63,978 bases of DNA from an uncultured Bacteroidales bacterium (GCA_902801425.1 CADCIQ010000001.1:1-63978); one strand, 5' to 3'. Positions 53,694-63,869 are shown, numbered from the stretch's first letter. Translations and numbers: made by a program. The notes: generated by a model from the letters alone, not told the origin.

Positions 53694-55205
53694 TCAGTTT
53701 CTATGTATCAAATGCAAAAGCATTTTTTTTTCTTCTTTCTTCAAGAAAAACAACAAACACATCAATAGCATAATGATCCACATAGACATGAATGTTATGA
53801 AGGTTCGAAACAAGCCTTCTTTTATGAAAAATGAAGTGGTAAAACCGACAAGTACCATAGCCGTTGTCAGAAGAAATGATGGTAAGAATACATCCTTAAA
53901 ATAAGAAATATAGTCCATACCTATATACTTATGACACAACTGCAGTTTCAAAAAAGTCTGTATAACCACCATTATAATCATTGTTACAAAAAGCATATAT
54001 GGTGGATATCCTAAATAGAATAAGATACAAATAACAATTAAAGCGACCAAAAACAGAGACGAAGCCTGAACATTTAGTTTTTTTATTCTATTTTGAGCAT
54101 TTAAAGCCGTATTCATTCCCAAACTCAATTGCTCTATCAACGTACGCACCAATTGGAGTTGAATAAATATGACAGTCCATTCAGGTACTTGTTTTAGCCA
54201 TAAACGAAGAATATAATTTGACTCAAAACAGAAAGGTATGGCTATCCATGCCAATAACAAATACGAAAATCGACATGAGGTAAAACTCCAATGAAGCATC
54301 TCCTCTTCATTTTTTGAACCTGCAAGCTTTGTTATAACAGGATTAACCGCCTTCATCATATTATTGGTAAGAACCATGAGTTGCCCACATAATTGAACTA
54401 TAATTCCCATAGCAGCATTTACCAACACTCCAAAGAAATGATTCAGAATAATATTTTGACTATAGTTGCCTATCATACTTGAAGATATACCAAGGAAATT
54501 CCATCCGGCAAAGCCTGTCATTTCTTTTAATACATCTTTATTAAAGTATTTTCGTACATTAATTACACATTCATCATATCTTTTGTGACAATAAGATAGC
54601 ATTATGACAAGAGTTATGCCAGGAATACAGGCCATAAAAATACCATACGAAATGAGTTTGTCATACGTAACATAGAAGCAGGCAAATGCGACCAACAACT
54701 TTAATACAGCCTGAAATATACCTACTATAGAATAGAAACGCATATTTTCATGAGCATTAATGACCGCATCATATGGTACACTTATTATTGTAAAAACGGT
54801 ACTAACTATAAGTGAAGCATAGACAAAATAAGCTGCATTTTCACGATCTATAGGAATTGATAATATACCATTAAAAAAGACAAAACCTAAAATAACCAAT
54901 GCAAAGATTATAATGACAGCAATCGAAAGATGCATCAATATACTGACATTAAAAATTTCTTTCTGCCTTTCTACATTTCCCTCTCCTTCCGAATAAGACA
55001 TAAAACGTTGAGTCGCAACTGCCATCGATGTATTTAGAAATCCCAACATAGCTATTGCACCTCCTACTATATTGAAAATGCCAAAGTCTGAAGCACCAAG
55101 TGTATTTAAAACGATACGAGTAGCCCATAAGGTCGTGAACAACTGAACACCAACCTTTATATAAAGCCATATCGTATTTCTTATAACTCTATTTGCAACA
55201 GACAT
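53694..55205 (-). CDS. Wzx-type flippase
   Basis: A 503-residue polysaccharide-export membrane protein with about 12-14 helices. MSVANRVIRNTIWLYIKVGVQLFTTLWATRIVLNTLGASDFGIFNIVGG is the classic PST/MOP N-terminus; GFAGWNFLGISSSMIG and a repeated C-terminal helix bundle follow. It would flip undecaprenyl-linked repeat units across the inner membrane. Short spacing (6 bases) to the next gene. Confidence 0.9.
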   Translation of the reverse strand: MSVANRVIRNTIWLYIKVGVQLFTTLWATRIVLNTLGASDFGIFNIVGGAIAMLGFLNTSMAVATQRFMSYSEGEGNVERQKEIFNVSILMHLSIAVIIIFALVILGFVFFNGILSIPIDRENAAYFVYASLIVSTVFTIISVPYDAVINAHENMRFYSIVGIFQAVLKLLVAFACFYVTYDKLISYGIFMACIPGITLVIMLSYCHKRYDECVINVRKYFNKDVLKEMTGFAGWNFLGISSSMIGNYSQNIILNHFFGVLVNAAMGIIVQLCGQLMVLTNNMMKAVNPVITKLAGSKNEEEMLHWSFTSCRFSYLLLAWIAIPFCFESNYILRLWLKQVPEWTVIFIQLQLVRTLIEQLSLGMNTALNAQNRIKKLNVQASSLFLVALIVICILFYLGYPPYMLFVTMIIMVVIQTFLKLQLCHKYIGMDYISYFKDVFLPSFLLTTAMVLVGFTTSFFIKEGLFRTFITFMSMWIIMLLMCLLFFLKKEEKKMLLHLIHRN

Positions 55206-55278
55206 TATTTATCAAATCATTAACTATAAAAAGAAACTGAGAAACGAATTTCTATTTATTGCTGTAATAAAAAAAGAA

Positions 55279-57378
55279 TTATTTTATCATATAATTTTTA
55301 AAGGTCGGACAGAAGTTATCTATTACATAATCATCCATCTTACACCTTATTGTAATATTCTGACTATCGCAAAGATTTCCACCACCATAATGTCCTGTTG
55401 TAGCATAACTAAGTGATGCTCCCGTTGGATCTTGCTTACACTTTATTACAAGTGTATTTCCTCGCTTGATTACAGGCTCTTCGTCTATAATATCTATTCC
55501 ATTCTTCTGAAGGACAAATCCATAATTTTTCTGCTTACCATTCACATTATGCCAAGAGTCCTTACTATCAGTTACGAAACGCATTGGAGGAACTGGCACA
55601 TCAAATTGAATAGACAAAAGCCATGTGTTACCAGAATGCTGAACATTGTAATTCTTTGGATAGAACAAAGGAAGTGGATTCTCATCATTTATGATTCGCT
55701 TTGCAACTATACCAGCCTGAAGTCCTACTATGGCCCTATCTACAGGATGAAACTTATCCGTTCCATAATCATATTGATACATGGCTCCACCAAGATACAC
55801 ATTTTCTTGTTCTTGGGCTAATTTCAATTGAGCATAGGTTGGTCCAGAGGCCGCATTTATTGATTCGTACGAAGACATCTGGTATGTGATAAAGACAACA
55901 TCCTTCTTCTGCCCTGTAATAGCCTTTATATCAGCATTCAAATCATCAAATAATTGCTTAAGTTTTGGATAATACTCTTCTTCTGTTTCGCTAGCATTTG
56001 CTTCCCCTTGAACAAAGAACACACAAGGAACTCCAAATGTCTTGCCAGAAGCGTGTGCATGTTCCATACCTTTCTTTACTCCAAGCAATAATCTTCTATA
56101 AAAAACACCTTGATCATCTGTTGGCCATTTATACTCTGGGAATCTTCCTGGTTTTGTAAGTCCTTCTATCGGTATTCCCGAATATCCTGGAGTTGACAAC
56201 AAAAACTGATAGTCGAACTTAGAAAGATCAATATTGTTTTCTTTTTCCAATAAAGACATCCAAGCCAAAGCACAAGAAGCAATAGGAGGATATTTTTTAA
56301 GCTTCATATCCTTTATACTAACCAAGGTGGTTCCATAATAGTCAGTCACCTGTTTGGGATCATCAATATCCAATCCTGCAGCCCACTCACTAATTCCTCC
56401 TGGGAAAGACAAGGCATTACGGAAATCATTAACAGGAAGTGCCGCTCCACCTCCTACGGACAAACTCTGCCCATAATTAATAATCATATTTACATCCCAT
56501 TCAAAATTACCAGAATAAGGAGAGTGGTAATATTGACTGGCAGATTGCGACTTTAGTTTCTCAATAGTCTCATCAACATATGATTCCGTAGCTACAACAT
56601 TTGATGTCGTAGTTGGTATTGAGAGTGAGCCTTCATCAAAGCATTTAATATAATCACTAATTGACCATGATTTATTATATTCAAAAACGCAATATCTTGT
56701 AATGTTATATTCTATTTTTATATCCTTTCCATCCTGTTTGGGATAATTTTGAATGTAAACATACCGATCATTGCCACTTGGTGTACATAGCACATTCAAT
56801 AATATCTCAAACTTTACTTCCTTTCCATCTTCAAAGTTCTGACCAATTATCTCTGAACTGGAATAAGTATATGAATGAAGGTCTGCCCTTAAAAGATTCT
56901 CTCCCTTTACGCTTCCCGTCAGCAATACGACATAACGCTTATCACCATTTGCATAAAGTGAAGGTGGTATGTCAAATCCCATATTACAATAAGTATATGG
57001 GCTATGAATAGTTGCCTTGAACAGGATATTATGCCCATTAACCTGATTTACCACATCTGACGCAGAAACAGTATAGAAACAGCGTTTTATTCCATTGGAC
57101 TTATCAGATTGTGTTGCCCAATCAAAGAGATAGGTACGTTCAACAAAACCGATACTAGATTTCAGCTCATCAACCTCTCTTTGAACCTTATCAATCTTTG
57201 CATTAAGAGTCCCAATGGAATATCCTCCTGATATATTTGCAAAGTTCACACTATCTATACTTCCCGTTTCCTCCGTTTGTATTCCTCCATCCTTATAGAA
57301 GATGTTCATGTTTTGTCCCAATGTCACTATCGAGCATAAAAGGCAAAAGAATGGAAAAAGGATTCTATTACAGGACAT
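55279..57378 (-). CDS. Exported SGNH-type esterase with coiled-coil N-terminus
   Basis: About 699 residues from the methionine at 57378, which begins a signal peptide (MSCNRILFPFFCLLCSIVTLGQ). The N-terminus has the FYKDGG...SIDSVNF pattern of Bacteroidetes secreted proteins, then a coiled coil (IGTLNAKIDKVQREVDELKSSIG) and a phage-tail-like segment (VATESYVDETIEKLKS). The esterase core (about 295-580) shows block I IINYGQSLSVGG, FVQGEANASE and FHPVD with the catalytic histidine. Probably removes or transfers acyl groups on the polysaccharide. Nearest named relatives are sialate O-acetylesterase-like SGNH proteins; target unknown. Confidence 0.78.
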   Translation of the reverse strand: MSCNRILFPFFCLLCSIVTLGQNMNIFYKDGGIQTEETGSIDSVNFANISGGYSIGTLNAKIDKVQREVDELKSSIGFVERTYLFDWATQSDKSNGIKRCFYTVSASDVVNQVNGHNILFKATIHSPYTYCNMGFDIPPSLYANGDKRYVVLLTGSVKGENLLRADLHSYTYSSSEIIGQNFEDGKEVKFEILLNVLCTPSGNDRYVYIQNYPKQDGKDIKIEYNITRYCVFEYNKSWSISDYIKCFDEGSLSIPTTTSNVVATESYVDETIEKLKSQSASQYYHSPYSGNFEWDVNMIINYGQSLSVGGGAALPVNDFRNALSFPGGISEWAAGLDIDDPKQVTDYYGTTLVSIKDMKLKKYPPIASCALAWMSLLEKENNIDLSKFDYQFLLSTPGYSGIPIEGLTKPGRFPEYKWPTDDQGVFYRRLLLGVKKGMEHAHASGKTFGVPCVFFVQGEANASETEEEYYPKLKQLFDDLNADIKAITGQKKDVVFITYQMSSYESINAASGPTYAQLKLAQEQENVYLGGAMYQYDYGTDKFHPVDRAIVGLQAGIVAKRIINDENPLPLFYPKNYNVQHSGNTWLLSIQFDVPVPPMRFVTDSKDSWHNVNGKQKNYGFVLQKNGIDIIDEEPVIKRGNTLVIKCKQDPTGASLSYATTGHYGGGNLCDSQNITIRCKMDDYVIDNFCPTFKNYMIK

Positions 57379-57535
57379 TGTTTTCTGCAGAATTTGAGGA
57401 ATTACAGTTATAAACATTTTCATGGTTATTCGACGTTTATGTTTTTGTTAACTTTTCAGCAAAGACATATATTACACGTGTCCCATTGCTTTTTATGAGT
57501 AAAAGAGTTCATAAGTTGTGGTTCGCTACACCTTC

Positions 57536-57568
57536 GCTATTAATCCACTATTAATCCGCTAAAACGCC
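57536..57568. repeat. 11-bp phase-locked array
   Basis: Units GCTATTAATCC, ACTATTAATCC, GCTAAAACGCC in phase with flanking units from 57525 to 57590. Lies between the SGNH gene and the initiator transferase gene. Confidence 0.65.
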
Positions 57569-57608
57569 CATACATATGCGTTTGAATGGGAAACACATAG
57601 GATTAATA

Positions 57609-58766
57609 TCACTTTTCTTTCTTGCCATCAAGCCAGTTTTGATAAACGACCCACCACCCTTTGTGTTCAAAATGAGTTCGAAGGGCAAAATACTTGAAAC
57701 CTCTATTTTTCTTTATTCGTATTAAAACAAAGTTTGTGCCCCATACAAAGATAGCTCCAGAAAGGATGACAAGATACAACTGTATATCTGCTGACAAATT
57801 CAGCCAATAAGCTATGTTACTGGTAAGGAATACAACAAGACTGATTAATATCTCACTAACGGCTGTAAAAGCATGACTGAAGCCACAATCAACGAAAGCA
57901 TGATGAAGATGTGTTCTGTCTGGTGAGAACGGGCTTCTACCTTGTATCATTCTCATTACCATTACTCGGAGGGTGTCGAAAACTGGTACACTCAGAATAC
58001 TGAGAGAATTGGCTATAGGACAAAGACCGCCAGGAAGTCCTCTTTCAATACCATAGAATGAAAGATAGCGTATCACAAACCACGTAAGGAGAATGCCCAT
58101 CATCATAGTTCCAGCATCACCTATGAACATTCGAGATTTTGATCCAAAAACATTATGCACAAGGAATGGCATTAAGGAAAATGCCATCGTAAAGGCTACT
58201 ATAGAGTTCGGAATGTCGTCAAGATGAAAATAGTTCGCACCAAAATACAGACTACAAGCTATACAAAGGCCAGAGGAAAGACCATTAATGCCATCTATCA
58301 TATTGATGGAATTGATGATACCGACTCCTGCAAATACAGTTAGTGGTACTGCAATGCTCCATGGGATTTGGTATATTCCCCAAAGACCATTGAAGTTATC
58401 TATACACATTCCACTACCATAGATAAGCACAAGGACGGCGAATATCTCCATGACAATACGGAATACAGGCGATAGTCCTGTAAGATCATCAAGGGCTCCT
58501 ATATACAGCATTACAGCCATCATCATCACTATCGGGAAAATAAGGGTAAGGTCGGTCATTGTAGAAGCCATTCCTAATCCACATATTACCCCCATGAAAA
58601 CCGCAATTCCTCCAAGCATCGGAACAGGATGACGCTGGAGTTTCCTTTCACTTGGCTTATCTGTAAGATTACGTACTTTAGCAATCTTCAGAATCTTTGA
58701 ATGCACCAATGATACGGAAATCAAGGCTACAAGTGACGATAATACTATAATTAATAAATCTTTCAT
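57609..58766 (-). CDS. WecA/TagO-like undecaprenyl-phosphate sugar-1-phosphate transferase
   Basis: Initiates repeat-unit assembly by moving a HexNAc-1-phosphate from UDP onto undecaprenyl phosphate. 385 residues, about eleven transmembrane helices. Signatures: VRNLTDKPSERKLQRHPVPMLGGIAVFMG, the metal-site loop IGALDDLTGLSP (DD), SINMIDGINGLSSGLC, MFIGDAGTMMMG and the C-terminal DRTHLHHAFVDCG. Placed directly after the sugar dehydrogenase gene, consistent with start of the locus. Confidence 0.92.
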   Translation of the reverse strand: MKDLLIIVLSSLVALISVSLVHSKILKIAKVRNLTDKPSERKLQRHPVPMLGGIAVFMGVICGLGMASTMTDLTLIFPIVMMMAVMLYIGALDDLTGLSPVFRIVMEIFAVLVLIYGSGMCIDNFNGLWGIYQIPWSIAVPLTVFAGVGIINSINMIDGINGLSSGLCIACSLYFGANYFHLDDIPNSIVAFTMAFSLMPFLVHNVFGSKSRMFIGDAGTMMMGILLTWFVIRYLSFYGIERGLPGGLCPIANSLSILSVPVFDTLRVMVMRMIQGRSPFSPDRTHLHHAFVDCGFSHAFTAVSEILISLVVFLTSNIAYWLNLSADIQLYLVILSGAIFVWGTNFVLIRIKKNRGFKYFALRTHFEHKGWWVVYQNWLDGKKEK

Positions 58767-58831
58767 TCAGGAAGAAGTGTTTTTCTCTTAGTCGATGGAT
58801 TATTCTAAATGGTTAATTAGCATATATACCA

Positions 58832-58869
58832 CTCTGCCACCCATCCAATGAACAGGCGACAGAGTGGGA
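58832..58869 (-). terminator. Hairpin after the sugar dehydrogenase gene
   Basis: CCACTCTG and its complement CAGAGTGG enclose about 22 bases right after the stop at 58874. The following minus-strand sequence is only weakly T-rich, so it may attenuate rather than end transcription. Confidence 0.45.
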
Positions 58870-58873
58870 ATAA

Positions 58874-60220
58874 TTAGTCACGCTTAAAAATATCACGAGT
58901 ATATACCTTATCAAGCACATCATCAAGGATTGAGTCATAACGGTTAGCAATAATTGCCTTTGACTCTGCCTTGAACTTAGCCAAATCATTTACAACAACA
59001 GATCCGAAGAATGTGCTGCCATCCTCAAGTGTTGGCTCATAGATAATTACGTTTGCGCCTTTTGCCTTGATACGCTTCATGATGCCCTGAATTGCAGACT
59101 GACGGAAGTTGTCAGAATTAGACTTCATGGTAAGGCGATATACGCCGATGGTACATTCCTTCTCCTTGCTTGCATCCCACTGGCCGTTCTCACTATAATA
59201 ACCAGCCTTCTTCAATACAGCATCTGCGATATAATCCTTACGGGTGCGATTTGACTCCACGATTGCTGTCATCATGTTCTGAGGCACATCCTGATAGTTG
59301 GCAAGAAGCTGCTTTGTGTCCTTTGGCAGACAGTAGCCACCATATCCGAAAGATGGGTTGTTATAGTGTGTACCGATACGTGGGTCAAGTCCAATGCCCT
59401 GGATAATAGCCTGAGAATCAAGTCCCTTAACCTCTGCATAGGTATCAAGTTCGTTAAAGTATGAAACTCGGAGAGCAAGGTATGTATTGGCAAAGAGCTT
59501 AACAGCCTCAGCCTCCTTCATACCCATAAGGATAGTATCAATATCTTCCTTGATAGCACCTTCCTGAAGAAGTGATGCAAAGGTCATGGCAAACTCTTCA
59601 GCCTCAGGATTACCTATTGCCTCAATAGCAGCATTCTCTTCTTCCCATTTCTTATCCTGATCTGCTGGCAATGGCTTTGGGAAGCCTACGATGATACGTG
59701 ATGGATAGAGGTTATCATAGAGGGCCTTGCTCTCACGAAGGAACTCTGGAGAGAAGAGCAGATTGAAATGCTTGCCCTTGAGAGCTGGATCTGTGAGGAA
59801 CTTGAGGGCATACTTAACATAGAGCGAACGTGTGTAACCTACAGGAATGGTTGACTTGATGACCATTACAGCATCAGGATTTACACTAAGAACGAGGTCT
59901 ATTACATCCTCTATATGGTGTGTATCAAAGAAGTTCTTTACAGGGTCATAGTTTGTAGGTGCAGCGATAACAACAAAGTCGGCATCTGCATAGGCACTCT
60001 TACCGTCAAGAGTAGCGGTAAGGTTCAGTTCCTTCTCTGCGAAGTATTTCTCGATATACTCGTCCTGAATAGGCGAGATACGGTTATTGATTTTCTCTAC
60101 CTTCTCTGGAATAACATCAACAGCCGTTACATGATGCTTCTGGGAAAGAAGTGTTGCGATACTAAGTCCTACATAGCCTGTTCCGGCTACCGCAATCTTT
60201 AAATCTTTGTAATCTCTCAT
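58874..60220 (-). CDS. ugd: UDP-glucose/GDP-mannose dehydrogenase family, probably UDP-glucose 6-dehydrogenase
   Basis: Oxidises a nucleotide sugar to its uronic acid for the polysaccharide. About 448 residues from the methionine at 60220 ([20 protein letters not shown]); the frame continues upstream to 60259. Rossmann start [16 protein letters not shown], substrate part [11 protein letters not shown] and [17 protein letters not shown], catalytic cysteine in [18 protein letters not shown]-terminal domain with [16 protein letters not shown]. Compact Bacteroidetes-type Ugd. First gene of the locus, with a -7 box at 60444-60437 upstream. Confidence 0.9.
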   Translation of the reverse strand: MRDYKDLKIAVAGTGYVGLSIATLLSQKHHVTAVDVIPEKVEKINNRISPIQDEYIEKYFAEKELNLTATLDGKSAYADADFVVIAAPTNYDPVKNFFDTHHIEDVIDLVLSVNPDAVMVIKSTIPVGYTRSLYVKYALKFLTDPALKGKHFNLLFSPEFLRESKALYDNLYPSRIIVGFPKPLPADQDKKWEEENAAIEAIGNPEAEEFAMTFASLLQEGAIKEDIDTILMGMKEAEAVKLFANTYLALRVSYFNELDTYAEVKGLDSQAIIQGIGLDPRIGTHYNNPSFGYGGYCLPKDTKQLLANYQDVPQNMMTAIVESNRTRKDYIADAVLKKAGYYSENGQWDASKEKECTIGVYRLTMKSNSDNFRQSAIQGIMKRIKAKGANVIIYEPTLEDGSTFFGSVVVNDLAKFKAESKAIIANRYDSILDDVLDKVYTRDIFKRD

Positions 60221-60259
60221 TTTGATTTTTTGTTTTAGCTTACTTTCATTTGGTGTCAT

Positions 60260-60602
60260 AACAGAAATAATGTTCTGACACGAAATGAATCTTTTATTAA
60301 TTAGTTGTTATAAATATTTTCATTATTAACCAATACAATATCATTCACAACAATAAATTCATATTGCTGTGTCTCAATCGTTTATTTGTATCGGACTATG
60401 CTACTTGGGAATTTTCCGACTCAGCATAATTTCGTACAAAGGTAATGCTTTTTTATGAAATATTTGCATAAAATAATAGAAAAAGTCAGTTTCATTCCAA
60501 AATAACGTCCAAAAGAAAGTTTTTTTGCCGATAAATTAGGATTTTTCATTTATATTTAGTAACTTTGCATATCACTTATCGTAGTAACTTTCAAAAAAAA
60601 TA
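60260..60602. other. Divergent AT-rich promoter region
   Basis: 343 bp between ugd (minus) and the aminopeptidase gene (plus). Contains TACCTTTG on the minus strand (60444-60437) and TAACTTTG on the plus strand (60560-60567). No repeat of the dispersed families seen. Confidence 0.55.
60560..60567 (+). promoter_or_regulatory. -7 box for the aminopeptidase gene
   Basis: TAACTTTG followed by CA, 36 bases before the ATG. The -33 element is not clear. Confidence 0.5.
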
Positions 60603-62009
60603 ATGTTTAGCAAAGAAACATACATACAACGTCGAGCAGTTCTGCGCGAACTTGTTGGCAACGGAATCATCGTACTTTTCGGCAACAACGAATCACCTTG
60701 CAACTATCCAGCTAACAGCTATTATCCATTTCGTCAGGATTCATCATTCCTCTATTATTTCGGTCAGAAAGAGATAGGACTGATTGGTGTCATTGATTGT
60801 GACAACGGTCAGGAATGGCTTCTTGGTGATGATGTGGATGTTGAGGATATCGTGTGGTATGGTTCTGTACCTACCATCTCCGACCTTGCCTCTGAGGTTG
60901 GCGTAAGCAATTCCGCTCCTTGGAAGAAGATTGAGGATATTATTGCCGAAGCAAAGCGCACTAATCGCAAGATTCATTTCCTGCCTCCTTATCGTCATGA
61001 CAACCAGATTCAAATAATGAATCTGCTCGGCATTCATCCCTACAAGCAGAAAGAGGCAGCCTCACTTGAACTTATCAAGGCCGTAGTGAAGATGCGCTCT
61101 AAAAAGACTGCCGAGGAGATAGAGGAACTTGAGCGTGCAGCCGTAATAGGCTATGAGATGCACACCAAGGCTATGCGCATGATTCGTCCGGGAAGGACAG
61201 AGAAATTCATTGCCGGCCAGATTGACGGCGTGGCTCATTCTCTTGGTTCACACGTCAGTTTTTCTACCATTTTCTCTCAGCATGGAGAGATAATGCATGG
61301 CGGTCCTTCTATGAACCCACTCGAGGACGGACGTCTGGTACTCTGCGACTGTGGTGGTGAGACTATGGATCATTATTGTTCGGACAATACGCGTACTATG
61401 CCAGTAAATGGCAAATATACCCAGCGTCAGAAAGAGATATACGACATCGTAGATGAGTGTCACGACTTGGCCTTGAGCGTTGCAAAGCCAGGAGTTAAGT
61501 ATTTTGACGTGCATCTAGCTGTCTGCCGACTGATGACCGAGCGACTTAAGGAAGTAGGTCTAATGAAAGGTGATGTAGATGAGGCCGTTGCTGCTGGTGC
61601 TCACGCTATGTTCCTGCCTCACGGTCTTGGTCACATGATGGGTATGGATGTACACGACATGGAAGGTCTCGGACAGATTTATGTAGGCTTTGACGAAGAG
61701 ACATGCCCAAATCTCGAACAATTTGGCACTAACTGTCTCCGCATGGGCAGACGATTGGAAGAAGGCTTCGTTGTAACGGACGAGCCGGGTATCTACTTCA
61801 TCCCAGCCCTTATCGACGACTGGCGTTCAAAAGGCCATTGTAAGGATTTCATCAACTTCGAACTGCTTGAGACATACAAGGACTTTGGCGGCATCCGCAT
61901 CGAGGATGACCTTCTCATAACCAAGGACGGTTGTCGTTTCCTCGGGGAAAAGCGTATTCCATACCACACAAAAGATGTGGAGGAATATATGGAAAGAAAC
62001 AAGGAATAG
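60603..62009 (+). CDS. pepP: Xaa-Pro aminopeptidase (M24B)
   Basis: A 468-residue metallopeptidase removing N-terminal residues before proline. N-terminal creatinase-like domain, then the pita-bread domain with metal ligands in LCDCGGETMDHYCSDNTRTMP (Asp, Asp), FLPHGLGHMMGMDVHDM (His), VVTDEPGIYF (Glu) and FGGIRIEDDLLIT (Glu). Family length. Its stop is 31 bases from the AT-rich inverted repeat of the GxxExxY cassette. Confidence 0.94.
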   Translation: MFSKETYIQRRAVLRELVGNGIIVLFGNNESPCNYPANSYYPFRQDSSFLYYFGQKEIGLIGVIDCDNGQEWLLGDDVDVEDIVWYGSVPTISDLASEVGVSNSAPWKKIEDIIAEAKRTNRKIHFLPPYRHDNQIQIMNLLGIHPYKQKEAASLELIKAVVKMRSKKTAEEIEELERAAVIGYEMHTKAMRMIRPGRTEKFIAGQIDGVAHSLGSHVSFSTIFSQHGEIMHGGPSMNPLEDGRLVLCDCGGETMDHYCSDNTRTMPVNGKYTQRQKEIYDIVDECHDLALSVAKPGVKYFDVHLAVCRLMTERLKEVGLMKGDVDEAVAAGAHAMFLPHGLGHMMGMDVHDMEGLGQIYVGFDEETCPNLEQFGTNCLRMGRRLEEGFVVTDEPGIYFIPALIDDWRSKGHCKDFINFELLETYKDFGGIRIEDDLLITKDGCRFLGEKRIPYHTKDVEEYMERNKE

Positions 62010-62039
62010 AAAGTAAATCTTTCTCCGAAAGTTTCTTCT

Positions 62040-62597
62040 TGGAAAGTAAATTAAAAACAAATTAAATCAGTAAATTACAAAACAATAAATTAAAACATTT
62101 AATTTCTATGACAAAGGATGAATACATAGAAATGTATAATGTGGTAGGAGCCGCAATGAAAGTACACGAGGTATTAGGTCGTGGACTTGAGGAGGCAATC
62201 TACCAAGAATCCTTAGAAATAGAAATGAGAAATCGCGATATGATTCCTGAGCGAGAGAAATCTATTGATTGCTTCTACAGAGGAATAAAGCTTAAGAAGC
62301 ATTATGTAGCTGATTTCTATTACAATGGTATAATCATCGAACTAAAAGCTGTCAATAAAATTCTTCCAGAACATAGGGCGCAACTGTTCAACTACATGAG
62401 ACTAACTCATACAAATAGAGGATTGCTTATAAATTTCTTCGGAAAGCATCTTTATGCTGAGCGCTATTGGTATTTGGAAAATATAGATGATTTCATTCTT
62501 CTTACAGAAGATAATTTCAAGGATTATATCGAAGATTAAAAATAAAATTTACTGATTATAATTTACTGATTTAATTTACTCCCAATTTACTTTCCCC
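62040..62597. mobile_element. Candidate cassette: GxxExxY gene between AT-rich inverted repeats
   Basis: Left arm 62041-62077 and right arm 62559-62595 match as reverse complements at 32 of 37 positions by eye, with further weaker similarity inward up to the gene ends. The gene fills the space between. A third copy of the arm lies alone at 283-319. No transposase is present, so if mobile it uses the nuclease or a factor in trans. Confidence 0.5.
62108..62539 (+). CDS. GxxExxY-family protein (PD-(D/E)XK nuclease-like)
   Basis: A 143-residue protein of the GxxExxY family (PD-(D/E)XK-like, PDDEXK_3). The naming motif is in LGRGLEEAIYQESLEIEM (G-L-E-E-A-I-Y); the nuclease core follows as YVADFYYNGIIIELKAVNKI (D...E-x-K) and RAQLFNYMRLTH. 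Full length and intact. The role of the family is unknown. Both its start and stop lie within 45 bases of the bracketing inverted repeats. Confidence 0.9.
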   Translation: MTKDEYIEMYNVVGAAMKVHEVLGRGLEEAIYQESLEIEMRNRDMIPEREKSIDCFYRGIKLKKHYVADFYYNGIIIELKAVNKILPEHRAQLFNYMRLTHTNRGLLINFFGKHLYAERYWYLENIDDFILLTEDNFKDYIED

Positions 62598-62654
62598 AAA
62601 GAGGAACGCAAGTTCCATTTCGCAAGTAAACATAATTTAATTTCAAAAAAAGAT

Positions 62655-63857
62655 ATGAAGAAAATTTTATTTCTCGCCGCTATGGCAACTCTTTCTCTTG
62701 CTGCTAACGCAGAAGAGGCAAAGAAGGATTCTGTGAATCCTAACAAACCAGTATTTACAACAATCATAGAGAATCCTATCACGAGCATCAAGAATCAGGC
62801 ACGCTCTGGCACCTGCTGGAACTACTCTACCCTCTCCTACTTCGAGGCAGAGATCCTGAAGAAGACAAAGAAGACATACGACCTCTGCGAGATGTTCGTA
62901 TGCAACAAGAACTATATGGATCGTGCCGTTCTCAAGGTACGTATGCATGGTGATGCTCAGTTCTCTCAGGGCGGCTCTGCATACGATGTGCTCTATGTTC
63001 TCCAGAACTATGGTATCTGTCCGGAAGAGGCTATGCCAGCCCCAGGCACTCTCTATGGCGACACATTGAACAACTTCAACCAGCTCTTTGCCGTTATGGA
63101 GCCATACGTTAATGCCGTTGCAACAAAAGATGTGAAGAAACTCAATCCTGCATGGAAGAACGGTCTTCAGGGTATTCTCGACGCTTACCTCGGCAAGTGC
63201 CCTGAGAACTTCAAGTACGAGGGCAAACAATACACTCCAAAGACCTTTGCTGCAAGTCTCGGACTCGACTGGAACGACTATGTATCAATAACATCATACA
63301 CACACCATCCATTCTACACAGCATTCCCTGTAGAGGTACAGGACAACTGGCGCCAGCCTGCTTCTTGGAATCTCCCTATGGATGAGATGGCTGAGGTTAT
63401 CGACAATGCCGTTCGTCAGGGATATACCGTAGCATGGGGCGGTGATGTTTCAGAGGATGGCTTCACACGCGACGGTCTTGCTCTTCTCATCGACACAAAG
63501 TCAACCGACCTTGCCGGTTCTGATATGGCTAAGTGGCTCAAGCTCTCTGCAACTGAGAAGAAGAACAAGCTCAAGGAACTTGGTGTGAACGTGAAGGAAG
63601 AGACTCCTACACAGGAGAAGCGTCAGGAAGAGTACGACAACTGGACTCTTACCGACGACCACGGAATGCTTATCTATGGTATTGCAAAGGACCAGAATGG
63701 CCGTGAGTACTATATGGTAAAGAACTCATGGGGCGAGACAGGCGACTACAAGGGCATCTGGTATATGTCAAAGAACTTCATCGTTGCAAAGACAATGGAC
63801 TTCATGGTTAACAAAAACGCCATCCCTGCCAAGATCCGTAAGAAGCTCGGTATTTAA
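62655..63857 (+). CDS. C1-family cysteine peptidase, aminopeptidase C/bleomycin hydrolase-like, exported
   Basis: A 400-residue papain-superfamily peptidase with signal peptide (MKKILFLAAMATLSLAANA). Catalytic cysteine in NQARSGTCWNYST, oxyanion glutamine just before it, histidine in TDDHGMLIYGIA and asparagine in YMVKNSWGETG. The insertion pattern and C-terminal end resemble the bleomycin hydrolase type rather than short papains. Periplasmic or secreted by its signal peptide. Confidence 0.92.
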   Translation: MKKILFLAAMATLSLAANAEEAKKDSVNPNKPVFTTIIENPITSIKNQARSGTCWNYSTLSYFEAEILKKTKKTYDLCEMFVCNKNYMDRAVLKVRMHGDAQFSQGGSAYDVLYVLQNYGICPEEAMPAPGTLYGDTLNNFNQLFAVMEPYVNAVATKDVKKLNPAWKNGLQGILDAYLGKCPENFKYEGKQYTPKTFAASLGLDWNDYVSITSYTHHPFYTAFPVEVQDNWRQPASWNLPMDEMAEVIDNAVRQGYTVAWGGDVSEDGFTRDGLALLIDTKSTDLAGSDMAKWLKLSATEKKNKLKELGVNVKEETPTQEKRQEEYDNWTLTDDHGMLIYGIAKDQNGREYYMVKNSWGETGDYKGIWYMSKNFIVAKTMDFMVNKNAIPAKIRKKLGI

Positions 63858-63869
63858 GATAAAACAACA

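Noticed and set aside
43727-60220. Capsule locus as a foreign island with ends
   Set aside because: AT content is higher than in the flanks, but I found no tRNA, integrase or direct repeat at its borders, so transfer is possible but not supported by boundaries.
62040-62597. Insertion sequence around the GxxExxY gene
   Set aside because: No transposase motif (DDE or HUH) in the 143-residue product and no clear target duplication; treated as a candidate nuclease cassette only.
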